DNA of 64,000 nt, from NCBI GenBank assembly GCA_902777005.1, contig CACYSB010000010.1, positions 62,001-126,000 on the forward strand. Direction: 5' to 3'. The notes beneath the pieces are model-generated. The model was not told the origin of the DNA. It did not search any database and saw nothing but the letters and a program-made list of their open reading frames with translations. Both the position numbers and the translations under genes were made by a program. The stretch comes from an uncultured Bacteroidota bacterium. Lineage in GTDB: Bacteria; Bacteroidota; Bacteroidia; Bacteroidales; P3. The stretch's first letter is position 1. The number at the start of each line of letters is the position of its first letter. Of this stretch, positions 17,367 through 25,160 are shown piece by piece.

Positions 17367-17397
17367 CAAAAATAGCACTTTTTCCCAATACGGCAAA
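17367..17397 (-). promoter_or_regulatory. Promoter of the DUF3127 gene
   Basis: On the minus strand TTTG (17397-17394), a 19-bp spacer and TATTTTTG (17374-17367), an exact fit to the Bacteroidota consensus. The leader to the ATG at 17300 is about 60 nt. Confidence 0.8.
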
Positions 17398-17421
17398 ATT
17401 TTTTTATTAACAAGGTATATA

Positions 17422-17561
17422 ACCTCTCCGCCGCCCCTCCGTACCCCCTCCGTACCCGCTCCGACTGTTCTACGGTTGTTCACCTGTTGTTTACCGGTTT
17501 AAACAGTCGAACAGTCGGTGAACAACCGGTTAACAGTCGGAGAAGATACGGAGAGGGGTCG
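17422..17561. repeat. Palindromic intergenic element, copy 3 (long form)
   Basis: Begins with repeated CCCCTCCGTA units, then arm CTCCGACTGTTCTACGG with further TGTTCACCTGT and TGTTTACCGGT units. The opposite arm has AACAGTCGGTGAACAACCGG and AACAGTCGGAGAAGA. It lies between the divergent DUF3127 and dnaB promoters and ends about 40 bp before the dnaB -7 element. Together with the promoters it accounts for the 17301-17633 spacer. Confidence 0.85.
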
Positions 17562-17601
17562 CATTGTTGATATTTTTTTTACGTATGTCAGCTTTTTTGT
17601 G

Positions 17602-17609
17602 TAATTTTG
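17602..17609 (+). promoter_or_regulatory. Probable -7 element of dnaB
   Basis: TAATTTTG fits TAnnTTTG. No clear TTTG lies 19-21 bp upstream, so the promoter call is weaker than others. The dnaB ATG is 25 bp downstream. Confidence 0.5.
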
Positions 17610-17633
17610 TAGTCCAAAAATTGAATTGTAAAA

Positions 17634-19163
17634 ATGCCTGTAACTGACGCAAGACGCAATAACCGAATGACATACGAGCAGGCGTTCGCTCTCAACAGCA
17701 ACACTCCCCCGCAGGCTGTGGCCCTGGAGGAGAGCGTGCTCGGGGCCCTCATGCTCGACCAGGCGGCGCTTATCAACGCCATCGAGACCCTGCATGTGGA
17801 GTATTTCTACACCCCTGAGCATCAGGCTGTTTTCCGCGCCATACGCAAGCTCTTCGAGCAGAGCCAGCCGGTCGACCTGCTGACGGTGGTGGAGCGTCTG
17901 CGCCTCGACGGCGAGCTGGAGCTGGCCGGCGGTGCCTATGCCGTCAGCAAACTGACGGAGAATGTGGTCAGTGCAGCACATATTGAGTACCACATACGTG
18001 TGCTCAGCGAGAAGTTCATCCAGCGCGAGATGATACGCATCAGCACCGAGACCATCAAGAAGGCCTACGACGAGACCACCGATGTTGTCAACCTGCTGGA
18101 CCAGACCGAGCAGCACCTGATGGACATCAACGACAAGAACTTCCGCTCCGACTACAAGCCGCTGGGCGATTTCGTCGGCATGGCCATGGACCAGATTACA
18201 GAGGCTGGGCAGAAGGAGGACGGCCTTAGCGGACTGGAGAGCGGCTTCATGGGGCTCGACCGCATGACGGCAGGCTTCCAGCCCGGCACCTTGATTATCC
18301 TTGCTGCGCGCCCGGCCATGGGTAAGACCGCCTGCGCGTTGAGCATGGCGCGCAACATGGCCGTAGACTTCAAGAAGCCGGTGGCGTTCTTCTCGCTCGA
18401 GATGAGCGGCCAGGAGCTGGCCATGCGCCTGCTCTCAAGCGAGGCGCGCCTGACGGGCGATAAGCTGAAGAAGGGCCGCCTGGAGCCCTACGAGAAGGAA
18501 CAGCTCAAGAGCGGTGCCCAACGCCTCCACGAGGCCTCGAACCGCATACTTATCGACGATACTCCAGCGCTGACAATCTTCGAGTTGCGTGCAAAGGCAC
18601 GCCGCCTGAAGCAGCGCTACGACATACAGATGATCTTCATCGACTACCTGCAGCTGATGCAGAGCGGCTCGGCCGAAAACCGCAACGGCAACCGCGAGCA
18701 GGAGATAAGCATGATTTCGCGCCAGCTCAAGGCCCTCTCGAAGGAGCTCAACATACCGGTGCTGGCTATGTCGCAGCTTAGCCGTCAGGTGGAGAACCGC
18801 GTGGGCAACAAGCCGCAGCTGAGCGACTTGCGCGAGTCTGGCGCCATCGAACAGGATGCCGACATAGTGATGTTCATCTACCGTCCGGAGTACTATAATA
18901 TAATGGAAGACGACCACGGCTCGACCATAGGCATGGCCGACCTGCTCATTGCCAAGCACCGTAGCGGTGGAATAGGGGAGGTGCGCCTGCGCTTCGTCAA
19001 GGAATTCGCCCGCTTCGAGAACCCGCCGCAGGACAGCGACTTCGGCGGCGCAATGGCAGGCATGGGCCCCAACACCGGCTTCGACGGCGGCGGCAGCATG
19101 ATAATTGACAGCAAGATGAACGAAGACCTGCCGCCAGAAGGCGACGGCGACGTGCCGTTTTAA
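17634..19163 (+). CDS. dnaB: Replicative DNA helicase
   Basis: 509 residues. The N-terminal DnaG-interaction domain (PPQAVALEESVLGALMLD) is followed by a linker and the RecA-like domain with Walker A ARPAMGKT (225-232), FFSLEMSG, Walker B IFIDYLQLM and SQLSRQVE. It unwinds DNA at the fork as a hexamer. No intein or loader gene is present. The C-terminus ends EGDGDVPF, an acidic tip like that of SSB. A second in-frame ATG at 17667 is possible; 17634 gives the better spacing to the promoter. A heptad array begins directly after the stop. Confidence 0.97.
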   Translation: MPVTDARRNNRMTYEQAFALNSNTPPQAVALEESVLGALMLDQAALINAIETLHVEYFYTPEHQAVFRAIRKLFEQSQPVDLLTVVERLRLDGELELAGGAYAVSKLTENVVSAAHIEYHIRVLSEKFIQREMIRISTETIKKAYDETTDVVNLLDQTEQHLMDINDKNFRSDYKPLGDFVGMAMDQITEAGQKEDGLSGLESGFMGLDRMTAGFQPGTLIILAARPAMGKTACALSMARNMAVDFKKPVAFFSLEMSGQELAMRLLSSEARLTGDKLKKGRLEPYEKEQLKSGAQRLHEASNRILIDDTPALTIFELRAKARRLKQRYDIQMIFIDYLQLMQSGSAENRNGNREQEISMISRQLKALSKELNIPVLAMSQLSRQVENRVGNKPQLSDLRESGAIEQDADIVMFIYRPEYYNIMEDDHGSTIGMADLLIAKHRSGGIGEVRLRFVKEFARFENPPQDSDFGGAMAGMGPNTGFDGGGSMIIDSKMNEDLPPEGDGDVPF

Positions 19164-19219
19164 AGGTGAAAGGTGAGAGGTGAAAGGTGAGAATTGATAG
19201 TTGAAAATTGAGAATTGAA
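19164..19219. repeat. Heptad array, eight units
   Basis: Starts immediately after the dnaB stop: AGGTGAA, AGGTGAG, AGGTGAA, AGGTGAG, AATTGAT, AGTTGAA, AATTGAG, AATTGAA, exactly 56 bp. It ends 18 bp before the ATG of the broken deoxyhypusine-synthase-like gene. Confidence 0.85.
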
Positions 19220-19237
19220 ATAAAAAACAATAATACA

Positions 19238-20124
19238 ATGGAAAAGAAAGACCTCCTGAAAGAAACAGTCAAGCACATTGACATCAAGAAGTACGACAGC
19301 ACCGAGCTTATCGACGCCATGCGCCACATGAGCTTCACCAGCCGCGACACCGCCCGTGCCGCCGACATCCTCTGCCAGATGCTGGCCGAAAAGGACTGCA
19401 CCAACATCCTCACCATCGCCGGTTCCACCAGCGCCGCCGGATGCATGCAGGTGTACGTCGACATGGTGCGCAACAAGATGATCGACGCCGTCGTCAGCAC
19501 CGGCGCCTCCATCATCGACATGGACCTCTTCGAGGCCCTCGGCTATAAGCACTACATCGGCACCAAGGAGAACGTCATCCCCGACACTAAGCTCCGCGAG
19601 CTCTACATCGACCGCATCTACGACACCTTCATCGACGAGGAAGAGCTGCAGGCATGCGACCAGGCCACCTGCGACGTCGCCGACCTCCTCGAGCCGCGTC
19701 CCTACAGCAGCCGCGAGTTCCTCTACAACGTGGGCAAATGGCTCGCCGAGGGTCACGGTGTGAAGACTTCCTCGAACTCACCGAGATCAAGATGAACTGC
19801 CCCGAGAGCGGCCTCTTCATGGTCGGCGGCGGTACCCCCAAGAATTTTGCTCAAGACACAGTTGTGTGCGCTGAAATACTTGGTAAAGAGGTTCCCATGC
19901 ACAAGTATGCTATCCAGATCACCGTGGCCGACGTCCGCGACGGCGCCTGCTCCTCCAGCACCCTCCTCGAGGCCGGCAGCTGGGGCAAGGTCAGCGAGGA
20001 ACTGCAGCAGATGGTCTACGCCGAAGGCACCACCGTCATCCCCGCCATCGTCAGCTACGCCTACCACAACGGCGCCTGGCGCGACCGCGAGTACAAGAAC
20101 TGGCAGAAACTCTGGCAGAAATAG
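19238..20124 (+). pseudogene. Deoxyhypusine synthase-like gene, broken by deletion and frameshift
   Basis: The first frame (19238-19795) encodes MEKKDLLKETVKHIDI and the family's IAGSTSAAGCMQVYVDM-like and FLYNVGKWLAEG segments, then runs out of frame. From about 19759 another frame continues EDFLELTEIKMNCPESGLF, GGGTPKNFAQD and the region with the catalytic lysine, AGSWGKVSEE, to a stop at 20124. Compared with the family, about 40-45 residues between these parts (those with the PVFSPALTDGS motif, which binds NAD and substrate) are missing and the frame is shifted. Bacterial relatives make spermidine-derived products such as homospermidine, or have unknown roles. An assembly error is possible for the frame but not easily for the missing motif. 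Confidence 0.8.
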
Positions 20125-20161
20125 CTGGTCCGCAGGCAACCTGCCTGTAGAAAAATAGAAT

Positions 20162-20210
20162 AGCCCCGCAGGGGCGGCACCGCCGCCAACCCTGCGGGGC
20201 TTCTTCTTTC
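20162..20210 (+). terminator. Rho-independent terminator
   Basis: AGCCCCGCAGGG pairs with CCCTGCGGGGCT across a GC-rich loop, followed by a pyrimidine run TCTTCTTTCT. It closes the dnaB/deoxyhypusine-like unit. The rest of 20125-20419 contains the leader of the next gene and no ORF of note. Confidence 0.85.
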
Positions 20211-20302
20211 TCCCTTCTACGATTCCTCTATAATCCTTGTCGGCCGAGCCGACGGCACACCATGGCGATGTTTCGACATGGGATAATGCCATTGGAGTGT
20301 AA

Positions 20303-20366
20303 AAAAACATAAAAAATGTTAAAAAATGATACAAAAACGGCACTTCCTCGTCATATATATAGGAAG
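20303..20366 (+). promoter_or_regulatory. Conserved leader of a type IX cargo gene, copy A
   Basis: An A-rich stretch ending AAAAAATGATACAAAAACGG, then the hairpin CTTCC-tcgtcatatatata-GGAAG (20343-20366). An equivalent with a changed but still pairing stem is at 22649-22713, before the paralogous gene. Role unknown: promoter or mRNA element. Confidence 0.6.
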
Positions 20367-20419
20367 CTCCCCAAAAGGCCCTCATGAAAACGGATAAATA
20401 ACCATTTAACACCACAACA

Positions 20420-22525
20420 ATGACAAAGAAAGTCCTCTCTTTTGCGCTCCTCGCGCTGATGGTAATCACCGCCAACTTAAACACCGTTGCCGGCCAGGCC
20501 GGCACCACGTCCGGCGGCAGTTTCGACTGGGTGAAATCCTACTTCGGCCCCGATTACGAGGACGGGGCCGCTGCCAACGAGATATTCGGCTCGGCTATAG
20601 ACAGCGAGGGCAACATCTATATTCTCGGCCAGTTCATAGGCAACGGGCGATGGGACGACGATACAAGCATACTGCCATTCTCGGCACACCGCAACCGTAG
20701 CGCCGTCGTCGCCAAGTTCTCTACCGATGGCCAATTGGTGTGGCACAAGGAGTTCTATTCCAGCTATACCGACTTTGTGGTCTACACCATGCGGATGGTG
20801 GGCGACACCGCACTTATGCTGTTTGCCGAGTTTAGGTTCCCCTTCAATTGGGGAAGCAGCTGGCACGACAAGAACGAGGTATACTATATGGACACCCTGT
20901 TGACCACCCCCGACAGGTTCCCGGAGTCGCCCGACAGCCTCAAGTCACCAGCCCTCTACTATGCCTTTATCACTATAGGGCTTGAAAGCGGAAATCTGAT
21001 CGAAGAGCATTTCTGGATACCATCCTTCGTCAAAAACGATGGCTCGTTGTTGAGAGATGAATACTCCGGCTACTTGATTACAAATGTAGGTGAGAGGGTC
21101 TCCTTCAATGTCGACAGCGAAGGAAACATCATATTGGCACGCCAGACAAATGATTATTATGGAGTTATATGCGACACCTGTCCTGATGGGCTCCAAATCT
21201 GGTCGCCCCGGGAGGGCAACATCAGCACAATGCGTCTGCTTGTAGACGGAGCCACAAAGCAGCTTGATGTCCCCTTGGAACCCTCCAGCAAGTGGAACTG
21301 GCAAATAATAAAACTGTCGCCCCATATGGACAGCGTGATTGCAAGCACCTATGTCTTCGACTCCACTTGGCGATATTCTTATAATGACAATATAAGTATG
21401 CATTTGAATTCTATCGATGTCGATGCCAACGACAATATTTATATGCTTATAGACCGTACACAAGATCCTCTCGATAGATGGCCGGTAAAGAACTCCGACA
21501 CACTGGCTATGGAGTGGTACTCGTGCATGATACGATATGACTCGGAACTGACGCCGACGGGGATTGTGCAGGTGACTGCAACTTATACTCCAGAAGGAAA
21601 CTGTGCGGGATATGTAAGACTCCTTGGCACATATTATGACAGCGTAACCAACTCGCTATTTATAAACGGTGAGTCAGGTAAAGTCCCAGACTACTACACC
21701 ACGTTGAACTACAGAGGCAGCACATTGGACCTTAAGAACAACGCCTGCTGGCTGCGGCTTGACGCCGACGACCTGAGTCTTGTCTCCTACGGCAAAGCCC
21801 GCTCAACAGGCACAGAGCCTTGGGAAAGGACATTTCTGTACTCCGACAAATATATGTGGTCCCACAACGGCTCCTTCGCTGTGGGAGGCAACCGTGTCTT
21901 CTGCCAGGTGAAATACCAATGCAACATACTCTTCCAAAACACTCAAATTAACAATCCATACGGGATGGGACTATTTGTTTGGGACTATGATGGTCACGAA
22001 CTCGAATACATCGACTACAACTCGCCCGGCAAAACCAACGAACAAGGCTATATATTCCTTAAGGACAGCTCGCTATGGCTTACCGGCACCCTTACCGCAA
22101 ACGCCGCCTTCGGCAACCACAATGTCAACGCCGCATGGAACAGCCACGCCTACATCGCACGCTACACCGACACCGCCTTCCTGACACCCTATGTCTATGA
22201 CTCCACAGGTCACGGTGGCGGCATCGGCATAACGCTTGTGGAAGGAGGAAACGCCTTCGTCGCCTACCCCAACCCTTTCCGGCAGAAGGTGACAATACAA
22301 GTGGAAGGTGGTGAGTTGAAAGTCGAAAGAGGGGCCGCCACAGCTTGGCTGACCGATATGTCCGGCCGCAGCGAAGAAGTCCGCCTCACCCCCGACGGCC
22401 CCAACCGCTACTCCCTCGACCTCACCTCACGCCCTCAAGCCACCTACCTCCTCACCCTCACCACAGCCGACGGCAAGCAGCACACCGTCCGCCTGCTGAA
22501 GCAGACAGATGTGTTCGGGAACTGA
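20420..22525 (+). CDS. Secreted beta-propeller-like protein with type IX sorting domain
   Basis: 701 residues. A signal peptide (TKKVLSFALLALMVITANLN...) is followed by repeated blades with the SBBP-type motif SEGNIYILGQF, SEGNIILARQ and ANDNIYMLID, so a propeller is likely at about 35-600. The last about 80 residues form a type IX C-terminal domain: AYPNPF, WLTDMSGR, then YLLTLTTADGKQHTVRLLKQ. It should cross the outer membrane by the PorSS and be surface-attached or released. Ligand unknown. In the CTD the stretch VEGGELKVERG is encoded by 7-bp-period DNA like the intergenic arrays. Its paralogue follows at 22770. Confidence 0.85.
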   Translation: MTKKVLSFALLALMVITANLNTVAGQAGTTSGGSFDWVKSYFGPDYEDGAAANEIFGSAIDSEGNIYILGQFIGNGRWDDDTSILPFSAHRNRSAVVAKFSTDGQLVWHKEFYSSYTDFVVYTMRMVGDTALMLFAEFRFPFNWGSSWHDKNEVYYMDTLLTTPDRFPESPDSLKSPALYYAFITIGLESGNLIEEHFWIPSFVKNDGSLLRDEYSGYLITNVGERVSFNVDSEGNIILARQTNDYYGVICDTCPDGLQIWSPREGNISTMRLLVDGATKQLDVPLEPSSKWNWQIIKLSPHMDSVIASTYVFDSTWRYSYNDNISMHLNSIDVDANDNIYMLIDRTQDPLDRWPVKNSDTLAMEWYSCMIRYDSELTPTGIVQVTATYTPEGNCAGYVRLLGTYYDSVTNSLFINGESGKVPDYYTTLNYRGSTLDLKNNACWLRLDADDLSLVSYGKARSTGTEPWERTFLYSDKYMWSHNGSFAVGGNRVFCQVKYQCNILFQNTQINNPYGMGLFVWDYDGHELEYIDYNSPGKTNEQGYIFLKDSSLWLTGTLTANAAFGNHNVNAAWNSHAYIARYTDTAFLTPYVYDSTGHGGGIGITLVEGGNAFVAYPNPFRQKVTIQVEGGELKVERGAATAWLTDMSGRSEEVRLTPDGPNRYSLDLTSRPQATYLLTLTTADGKQHTVRLLKQTDVFGN

Positions 22526-22648
22526 ATATGAACCGGATGGTAACCGGTATCAAACCGAAACCGAACTGAAACTCTGACGGAGTCATCCGTTCTTGAGTAC
22601 GGACTTACCTGCTACCTGCATTGACGCCAAACACACTTTCAAAAGCCC

Positions 22649-22713
22649 AAAACATAAATAATGCAAAAAAATGATAAAAAAACGACGCTTCCTCGTCATA
22701 TATATATAGAAGC
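22649..22713 (+). promoter_or_regulatory. Conserved leader of a type IX cargo gene, copy B
   Basis: AAACATAAATAATG and AAAAAATGAT followed by GCTTC-ctcgtcatatatatata-GAAGC (22687-22713). The loop is the same as in copy A but the stem is shifted by compensating changes. Confidence 0.6.
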
Positions 22714-22769
22714 CCAAGATAGGCTTGGTTAGGAAAACAGGTTTATAAACACACAAAAATAACACAACT

Positions 22770-25061
22770 ATGGCAAGAAAGACCCTCATCTTTGCGTTCC
22801 TCGCGCTGCTGGCAATCGCCGCCCACGCCCAGCAGTTTGAATGGGCAAAGAGTTATTATGGCTATGGCGATGAATACGTAAACATTCCTCGAGGGCTGGT
22901 GGCCGACAGCGAGGGCAACACCTACCGCCTGATGCAGGTGAGCAGAGGTGGCACACTCGACGGCGTCGATCCCTTCGATGGCATCACCAACTACAACTAC
23001 AGCATGCTGCTGGTCAAGATGTCCCCCGACGGGCAGCACCTGTGGCACCGCATCATCAACCCTTGGGAGAGGGGTGGTGACACCGTCGGTGTGACCGTCC
23101 ACGACCTGCGCATGCTGGGCGACACGGCCCTGATGATGATGGTGGACATGTCGCTGCCTCTCACCATCGTCTCGTATGGTACACCGCAGGTGCAGACGAA
23201 GCTCTACTACCTGGACACATTGCTGACCAGTAGCGAGACGTTGATGCCTACAGATAGTATCTATCATTGGTGGGTCACTGCATTTATCACCATGGGGCTG
23301 GACGGTTCGTTGCTGGAGCAGCATTTCCTGCAGGTTACCTACCTCGACAGCGTGGGGCAGCCTGTCAGGATGGGACAGAAGTTGTACGGCGACGGTTTGG
23401 CAGCAGAGCATTTCGACGTCGACAGCCGCGGGAATATCTATATCGTCCGTCATACACAAGACAATGCATTTTCGGGACTTGACCCTATGTACTTTTACGA
23501 TGGGGCGCTGAGCGGTTTCCGTTTCATGGTAGACGGCACGCAGTTTCTTACCCATATCCCGCCTTACCCGACGGGCTGGTGGAACCAGCAGGTGCTGAAG
23601 TTCTCGCCGCATTTCGACAGCCTGATTGACGCCACCTACATTGCCGGCGATGCGCCGTGGGTCGACCCCATCAACACCCCCTGGATGGACATCAAGTCGT
23701 TCGACATCCACGAAGACGACCAGTTGTACTTCACCTTCAATATAAAAGTAGAACACGACAGCATACCCATTGCACGATCGAACGGGCTGGCTCTGCAGGT
23801 GGACACACTCTCGCTGGCATGGGGTACCGACTGTATGCTCCGCCTTGACACCGGCCTGAATGCCAACCTGCTGATGCAGTTCAATTGTGTGCCTTACGAT
23901 GGAGGCTATCCTTCGGTGGGACTCAGCGCCACCTGCGTCGACACCGCCACAGAATCGCTCTTCGTACTTGGCGTTGCGGGAACGGATGGATTCATCGGCA
24001 ACGACAATCCACACCAGATCGTCTACCGTGGCGACACGCTGGACAACCGTAATGATGCTTTTTGGCTCCGCGTGGGAATCGACGACGGACGCTACCTCTC
24101 CTATGGGCGTATGCACTCGAGTTGGGGCGCCTCCAAAGGTGGCTTGAGCATCGCTGCGCGCAACAACCGGGTGTTCGCACAAGTAGCCTACAGTGGCAGC
24201 GTCTTCTTTGCCGATACGCTCCTCACCACCCAAAGCGCCTTCGAGACCGGACTGGCTCTGGCCCAGTGGGACTACGAGGGCCACGAGGTGACCATATACC
24301 CCTTCCACTGCACCCATTCCAGCAGCCAGGCCGGACACCTGCTGCTGACGGACACGGCCGTATTCGTCACCGGCAACAGCTTCAGCACCCCCACTACCTT
24401 TGGCGACATTTTCTGTGGCAATGGACAGTACATCGCCAAACTGGTCGACACCTCGATGCGTTCGCCCTACGTCTATCCCGACCTTCATGCCGACCAGACA
24501 ATCATCTGGCCGGGTGGCAACACCCTGCGCATCTCTAATCCCGGCAGCAATCCGTATCTGCAGCTCAATGCCAGCGCCAGCAGCGGCATGCCGGTAGCCT
24601 ACATCATCTCCGACCCCTCGATGGCCATGGTTCTTTCAACAGGCGGCGGTGGCGGTTTTGAAATATTGGCATTGTGCTCGCAAGGAGTCTGCCAAGTAAC
24701 TGCCATCCAACCAGGCACCAGCTACTGGAACCCCGCCTCGCTCACCAAGACCCTCGTTATCGGCAACGTGCCCACACCGCCTGTAGACATCGACGAGGTG
24801 ACTGCTCCACAGGTGCTTGTACATCCCAACCCTACCAACGGCAAAGTGACCATCTCCACTCATGAGAGCATTGTATCCGCCATCCTCACCGACCTCTCAG
24901 GCCGCCGCGAGCAGGTGCGCCTCACAGCCGAGGGTACTGACTGCTACAGCCTCGACCTCTCCAGCCGCCCACAAACCACCTACCTTTTGACATTGATCAC
25001 CGCCTCTGGCAAGACCCACACCATGAAACTGCTGAAGCAGTCGGACATCTTTTCACGGTAA
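22770..25061 (+). CDS. Secreted beta-propeller-like protein with type IX sorting domain, paralogue
   Basis: 763 residues. Signal peptide ARKTLIFAFLALLAIAAHAQ, then QFEWAKSYYGYGDEYVN, which matches FDWVKSYFGPDYEDG of the previous gene, and SBBP-like motifs (DSEGNTYRLMQ, DSRGNIYIVRH). The C-terminal about 80 residues are the sorting domain (VHPNPTNGK, ILTDLSGRREQ, TYLLTLITASGKTHTMKLLKQ). An extra roughly 90-residue segment before the CTD, including GGNTLRISNPGSNPYLQ, is absent from the first paralogue. The gene is probably a tandem duplicate. Its last 35 bp recur as a relic at 31567-31601. Confidence 0.85.
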   Translation: MARKTLIFAFLALLAIAAHAQQFEWAKSYYGYGDEYVNIPRGLVADSEGNTYRLMQVSRGGTLDGVDPFDGITNYNYSMLLVKMSPDGQHLWHRIINPWERGGDTVGVTVHDLRMLGDTALMMMVDMSLPLTIVSYGTPQVQTKLYYLDTLLTSSETLMPTDSIYHWWVTAFITMGLDGSLLEQHFLQVTYLDSVGQPVRMGQKLYGDGLAAEHFDVDSRGNIYIVRHTQDNAFSGLDPMYFYDGALSGFRFMVDGTQFLTHIPPYPTGWWNQQVLKFSPHFDSLIDATYIAGDAPWVDPINTPWMDIKSFDIHEDDQLYFTFNIKVEHDSIPIARSNGLALQVDTLSLAWGTDCMLRLDTGLNANLLMQFNCVPYDGGYPSVGLSATCVDTATESLFVLGVAGTDGFIGNDNPHQIVYRGDTLDNRNDAFWLRVGIDDGRYLSYGRMHSSWGASKGGLSIAARNNRVFAQVAYSGSVFFADTLLTTQSAFETGLALAQWDYEGHEVTIYPFHCTHSSSQAGHLLLTDTAVFVTGNSFSTPTTFGDIFCGNGQYIAKLVDTSMRSPYVYPDLHADQTIIWPGGNTLRISNPGSNPYLQLNASASSGMPVAYIISDPSMAMVLSTGGGGGFEILALCSQGVCQVTAIQPGTSYWNPASLTKTLVIGNVPTPPVDIDEVTAPQVLVHPNPTNGKVTISTHESIVSAILTDLSGRREQVRLTAEGTDCYSLDLSSRPQTTYLLTLITASGKTHTMKLLKQSDIFSR

Positions 25062-25160
25062 TTATTAAAACCTCATTCAATATGAAAACAACCAAGAGAG
25101 CCATCCTATTAGCGGTGTGCATGGCGGCTTCGATTGCCGCAAACGCCCAGTCGGAACAAT
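25062..25160 (+). repeat. 99-bp direct repeat, copy 1 (signal peptide unit)
   Basis: Identical over 99 bp to 26774-26872. It spans the untranslated leader and the signal peptide codons of the first DUF6624 gene. Confidence 0.9.

Noticed and set aside
22743..24488. A 581-codon open frame antisense to the second type IX cargo gene
   Set aside because: It mirrors the coding frame of a GC-rich gene with a clear signal peptide and sorting domain; it has no family-like motifs and is rich in His, Val and Gln as shadow frames are.
24480..24760. Extra segment of the second type IX cargo protein as a separate domain insertion or mobile intron
   Set aside because: It is in frame, has normal composition and a beta pattern; there is no sign of splicing or mobility.
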